A DNA stretch of 17,919 nucleotides, taken from contig NZ_CAMLHF010000106.1 in NCBI RefSeq assembly GCF_946479715.1, positions 1 through 17,919 of the forward strand, in the 5' to 3' direction. The notes under the pieces were generated by a model, which searched no databases, had not been told where the DNA came from, and saw only the letters and a list, made by a program, of their open reading frames with translations. The translations under genes and the position numbers were made by a program. Shown here in pieces: positions 15,219 to 17,919 of the stretch. The DNA is from an uncultured Pedobacter sp. (GTDB lineage: Bacteria; Bacteroidota; Bacteroidia; Sphingobacteriales; Sphingobacteriaceae). Every line of letters starts with the position of its first letter. Position 1 is the first letter of the stretch.

Positions 15219-16688
15219 ATGAGTAGAAATAGAAAAGCCGGAACGGTAACCATCATCCCTAATCTAAGTATTATTGACATTGCCGAAGAGGGCAAAGGAG
15301 TTGGCAAAGCAGATGAACTAGTTATATTTGTTGATAAAGCCGTGCCGGGCGATGTGGTTGATGTTCGCATAGTAAAGAAAAAGAAAAATTTTGCCGAAGC
15401 AGTAATTGAAAGCTTAAATAAAGCTTCTGATTTAAGAGTTGACCCTTTTTGTCAGCACTTTGGTACCTGTGGTGGTTGTAAATGGCAACACATGGGCTAC
15501 GATGCTCAATTAAAATTTAAACATAAAAATGTAGAGGCTGCTTTACAGCGTCTTGCAAAAATTGATACCTCTGCAATGGAGCCAATTTTGGGTTCTGTAG
15601 AAAATAAATACTATCGTAATAAGCTTGAATACACGTTTTCTAATAAACGTTGGTTGAATAAGCAAGATATGGCAGAGAGGCCAGAGGATTTGTCTGGTCC
15701 GAATGAGGATTTGGAAATGAATGCGCTTGGTTTTCACGTTCCGCTAAGGTTTGATAAAATTCTGGACATCCAGCATTGTTACCTACAGGCTGAACCTTCT
15801 AATACATTAAGGAATAGTGTTAGGGCGTATGCTTTGGAAAACGGGTTAACTTTTTATGATCTGCGCAACCATGAAGGTAATTTAAGAAACCTGATTATAC
15901 GTACTTCATCTACAGGAGAGGTAATGGTAGTGGTTGTTTTTGCTTATGCAGAACAGGATCAGGTAGATGGTTTGATGGAACATTTGAAAGTGAATTTCCC
16001 TGAGATCACCTCGTTGCTTTACATTCTGAACCAAAAAAAGAATGATACTATTTTTGATCAGGAGGTAATTACTTATGCGGGTAGAGACCATATTTTTGAG
16101 GAAATGGATGGCCTACAGTTTAAAATTGGGGCTAAGTCTTTTTACCAGACCAATTCTGATCAGGCCCATGAGTTGTATAAAATTACCAAAGAGTTTGCAG
16201 GTTTTACCGGTGATGAACTGGTTTATGATTTGTATACCGGTGCTGGTACCATTGCTAATTTTGTAGCAAGAAGTGTAAAACAGGTAGTTGGAATTGAATA
16301 TGTGCCAACAGCCATTGAAGATGCCAGGTTTAATTCGGAGCTTAATAAAATAGACAATACTATTTTTTATGCAGGCGACATGAAGGATATCCTGACAAGG
16401 GACTTTATTGCAAGTCATGGTAAGCCTGATGTGGTAATTACAGATCCGCCAAGAGCCGGAATGCATGTGGACGTAGTGGAAAGACTCCTTGAAATGGAAG
16501 CTGAGAAAATTGTGTATGTGAGTTGTAATGCAGCTACCCAGGCGAGAGATTTGGCGCTGTTAAAAGAAAAATATGAGGTAGTTCGTATCAAACCTGTTGA
16601 TATGTTTCCTCATACTCAGCACGTTGAAAATGTAGTGTTATTGAAATTTGTAGGTACTACATCGGAAGATAGTTTAGAGAATAATTAA
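15219..16688 (+). CDS. rlmD: 23S rRNA (uracil-C5)-methyltransferase RlmD (TrmA/RlmD/RlmCD family)
   Basis: SAM-dependent enzyme that methylates C5 of a uridine, U1939 of 23S rRNA in the E. coli counterpart. The 489-residue protein has a TRAM RNA-binding domain at about 12-66 (IIDIAEEGKGVGK, DKAVPGDVVDVRI). A 4Fe-4S site follows, with Cys78, Cys84 and Cys87 in FCQHFGTCGGCKWQ, and Cys187 as probable fourth ligand. The Rossmann methyltransferase domain contains VYDLYTGAGTIANFVA, TDPPRAGMH from Asp409, the catalytic nucleophile Cys436 in VYVSCNAATQARD, and the general base Glu470 in TQHVENV. All key residues are present. Family members differ in target (U747, U1939, tRNA U54), so the exact uridine is less sure than the chemistry. 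A small unknown gene begins one base after its stop. Confidence 0.93.
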   Translation: MSRNRKAGTVTIIPNLSIIDIAEEGKGVGKADELVIFVDKAVPGDVVDVRIVKKKKNFAEAVIESLNKASDLRVDPFCQHFGTCGGCKWQHMGYDAQLKFKHKNVEAALQRLAKIDTSAMEPILGSVENKYYRNKLEYTFSNKRWLNKQDMAERPEDLSGPNEDLEMNALGFHVPLRFDKILDIQHCYLQAEPSNTLRNSVRAYALENGLTFYDLRNHEGNLRNLIIRTSSTGEVMVVVVFAYAEQDQVDGLMEHLKVNFPEITSLLYILNQKKNDTIFDQEVITYAGRDHIFEEMDGLQFKIGAKSFYQTNSDQAHELYKITKEFAGFTGDELVYDLYTGAGTIANFVARSVKQVVGIEYVPTAIEDARFNSELNKIDNTIFYAGDMKDILTRDFIASHGKPDVVITDPPRAGMHVDVVERLLEMEAEKIVYVSCNAATQARDLALLKEKYEVVRIKPVDMFPHTQHVENVVLLKFVGTTSEDSLENN

Positions 16689-16689
16689 G

Positions 16690-17097
16690 ATGGATATAGA
16701 AGAATTATTGCCACAGGAACCAGAAGGTGGAAAAGCAGAAGAGAAAAAGCAAAGCCCCTTGGTAAGCTTAGAAAAGGATTTAGATTTATATGCAGACTCT
16801 ATTAAAGAGATTGCTGTAGAGATAATGTTGGAAGGAATATCTGCTAATCCCATTTTTATTGCTCACCAGTACGAAGTAAGTATTGGAGAGGTAATTTTGG
16901 ATAGAAAGGAATTAAATACCGAATGGACTATGCAGGCCTCTACTTTCGAAGAGTTTGTAGAAAAAGGTATAATCCAACCGGATAAGAAAGCATTGTTTTT
17001 GAAAAGCTACAAAAAGCCCGAAGACTTTATGTGCGTTTTTGTGATTGTACCCGAAGGTGCTAACTTTATTTATTATCCTTATAAAAACAAAGGATAA
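16690..17097 (+). CDS. Small cytosolic protein of unknown function coupled to rlmD
   Basis: 135 residues, no recognised family. Residues 1-22 are acidic and low in complexity (EELLPQEPEGGKAEEKK). A mixed helix/strand body follows, with SLEKDLDLYADSIKEIAVEI and IMLEGISANPIFIAHQYEVS, then a strand pair near the end (FMCVFVIVPEGANFIYYPY). There is no signal peptide or membrane segment. Its ATG is one base after the rlmD stop, so the two are translationally coupled and probably co-expressed; a role with rRNA modification or translation is possible but unsupported by motifs. Its stop codon directly abuts the stop of the convergent hydrolase gene, with no base between. Confidence 0.82.
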   Translation: MDIEELLPQEPEGGKAEEKKQSPLVSLEKDLDLYADSIKEIAVEIMLEGISANPIFIAHQYEVSIGEVILDRKELNTEWTMQASTFEEFVEKGIIQPDKKALFLKSYKKPEDFMCVFVIVPEGANFIYYPYKNKG

Positions 17098-17919
17098 CTA
17101 TTCTTTTAAGAAAAGCAGATTTGTTGCTCTGGTATGATTTAAAATAAGACCATCAATTTGATGGTTTTCGTTTCTTCTGAAATTGAACTCCATTCCTGTT
17201 TCAGGGAGATAATAATAGTCTTTATTACCAGAAGAGGTTATTTTTTGAGTACTGCTGCCTATCTTCATATTCAGGCTACCATTATTTATTAGTATTGTAT
17301 AACGAGCATCGATCTCAGGACTGTAAAAATTTCCGCAATATTGATTTAAGGTATTGGTGTCTTCTTTTTCCGGTTCAATTCTTTTTGCCCATGATGGTTT
17401 TCCTTGCTGAGTAATTAGCATTTTTTGAGTATGACTATTCTGGGGTTGCCTAAATTCAAAGGTGATGTGTTCCTCGCCCTTAATGTAAAATAAGGAATCG
17501 TTTAATGGTAAAATAGAATAATCATGCTGATTCCATTTTTGGAGAACAGTTAAAGAGCTGTCTTTACTGAGCACATCAAAAACCATATTTTGGCTTCCTT
17601 CTATCAGGTAACTGCCAGCGTAAGGTAAAGTACTTACACTAAGCTTGAATTCTTTAACTACTTTTTTTTCGATTGGTTTTTCTGATTCTTGTTGAAGTAA
17701 TGTTAGTTTGGTACCAGGGTAGATGTTATTATAGATACTGGTAAGTATATTATACCCTGAAAAAGTACCATTGTTGCTCATAATGATAATACCAAGATCT
17801 TTTTCAGGAAAAAATGCCATATAGCTATGATAACTTGGCAAATCTCCACCATGAGAGATCATTTTTTGATTTTGGAAAGAGGTAATTCTAACTCCTCCTG
17901 CGTAATCTATTTGATTTCC
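17098..17919 (-). CDS. Serine hydrolase of the beta-lactamase (class C / PBP) fold, C-terminal part (runs off right edge)
   Basis: The reading frame is open through the right edge, so the ATG at 17862 is internal; about 273 residues are visible. The opening GNQIDYAGGVRI and the SHGGDLPSYHSYMAFFPEKD segment, followed by LGIIIMSNNGTFSGYN, match the third active-site box (HGG in place of KTG) and the following strand of class C beta-lactamase/D-aminopeptidase-type hydrolases. The SxxK and YxN boxes lie beyond the window. About 180 residues follow the catalytic domain. They look like a beta-rich accessory domain with repeated strands (SYLIEGSQNMVFDVL, DSLFYIKGEEHITFEF, NFYSPEIDARYTILI), as in family members with a C-terminal DUF3471-like or lipocalin-like tail. 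The substrate is unknown; many Bacteroidota paralogues are esterases or peptidases rather than antibiotic-degrading enzymes. Confidence 0.85.
   Translation of the reverse strand, partial: GNQIDYAGGVRITSFQNQKMISHGGDLPSYHSYMAFFPEKDLGIIIMSNNGTFSGYNILTSIYNNIYPGTKLTLLQQESEKPIEKKVVKEFKLSVSTLPYAGSYLIEGSQNMVFDVLSKDSSLTVLQKWNQHDYSILPLNDSLFYIKGEEHITFEFRQPQNSHTQKMLITQQGKPSWAKRIEPEKEDTNTLNQYCGNFYSPEIDARYTILINNGSLNMKIGSSTQKITSSGNKDYYYLPETGMEFNFRRNENHQIDGLILNHTRATNLLFLKE

Noticed and set aside
16113..16466. 117-codon minus-strand ORF inside rlmD
   Set aside because: It lies entirely opposite the conserved methyltransferase domain, and its composition is that of a shadow frame (Cys/Ile/Asn-rich, no motifs).

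Overview
The window looks like a chromosomal segment from a Bacteroidota member, most likely Sphingobacteriaceae (Pedobacter-like). The reasons are an AT-rich base composition, a SusC-type outer-membrane receptor, a triple-tyrosine sensor-regulator, a DUF5686 outer-membrane protein, -7 boxes of the Bacteroidota form TAnnTTTG, and A-rich translation start regions with few Shine-Dalgarno motifs. Genus assignment is inference; no rRNA or tRNA gene is present.

Layout, left to right. (1) Minus strand, 1-6157: the N-terminal two thirds of a SusC/RagA TonB-dependent transporter, cut by the left edge. Upstream of it lies a 963-aa membrane-spanning beta-propeller/Y_Y_Y/LuxR-type regulator. That gene starts 6 bases after the stop of trhO (tRNA U34 hydroxylase). 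The regulator probably controls the transporter locus, whose SusD and enzymes would lie beyond the edge. (2) 6158-6484: a divergent promoter region holding an unusual array of nine 11-bp units that reverses orientation midway and forms an 89-bp imperfect palindrome. (3) 6485-7731: a secreted C1-family cysteine peptidase closed by a strong intrinsic terminator. (4) 7804-9024: an ECF sigma factor with a good promoter, followed by a four-helix membrane protein that may be its anti-sigma partner. A DUF5686 outer-membrane protein converges on it with only 4 bp between stops. (5) 11590-14933: kbl, a nested stem-loop, then pheS, a degenerate Rieske-like lipoprotein and a TetR regulator, the last three joined by two TAATG overlaps. 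(6) 14958-15126: a near-consensus promoter overlapped by a dyad, driving a 36-codon small ORF. (7) 15204-17097: rlmD and a conserved-looking small cytosolic protein in one unit. This unit meets the C-terminal part of a serine beta-lactamase-fold hydrolase at adjacent bases; that gene runs off the right edge.

Most genes are housekeeping: translation and tRNA/rRNA modification (pheS, trhO, rlmD) and glycine/threonine metabolism (kbl). Around them sit envelope sensing and uptake functions. The least explained items are the 11-bp phased palindromic array, the small ORF with its dyad-covered promoter next to the TetR gene, the sigma/membrane-protein pair, and the metal-ligand-poor Rieske-like lipoprotein. 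I see no mobile element, CRISPR array or defence system.
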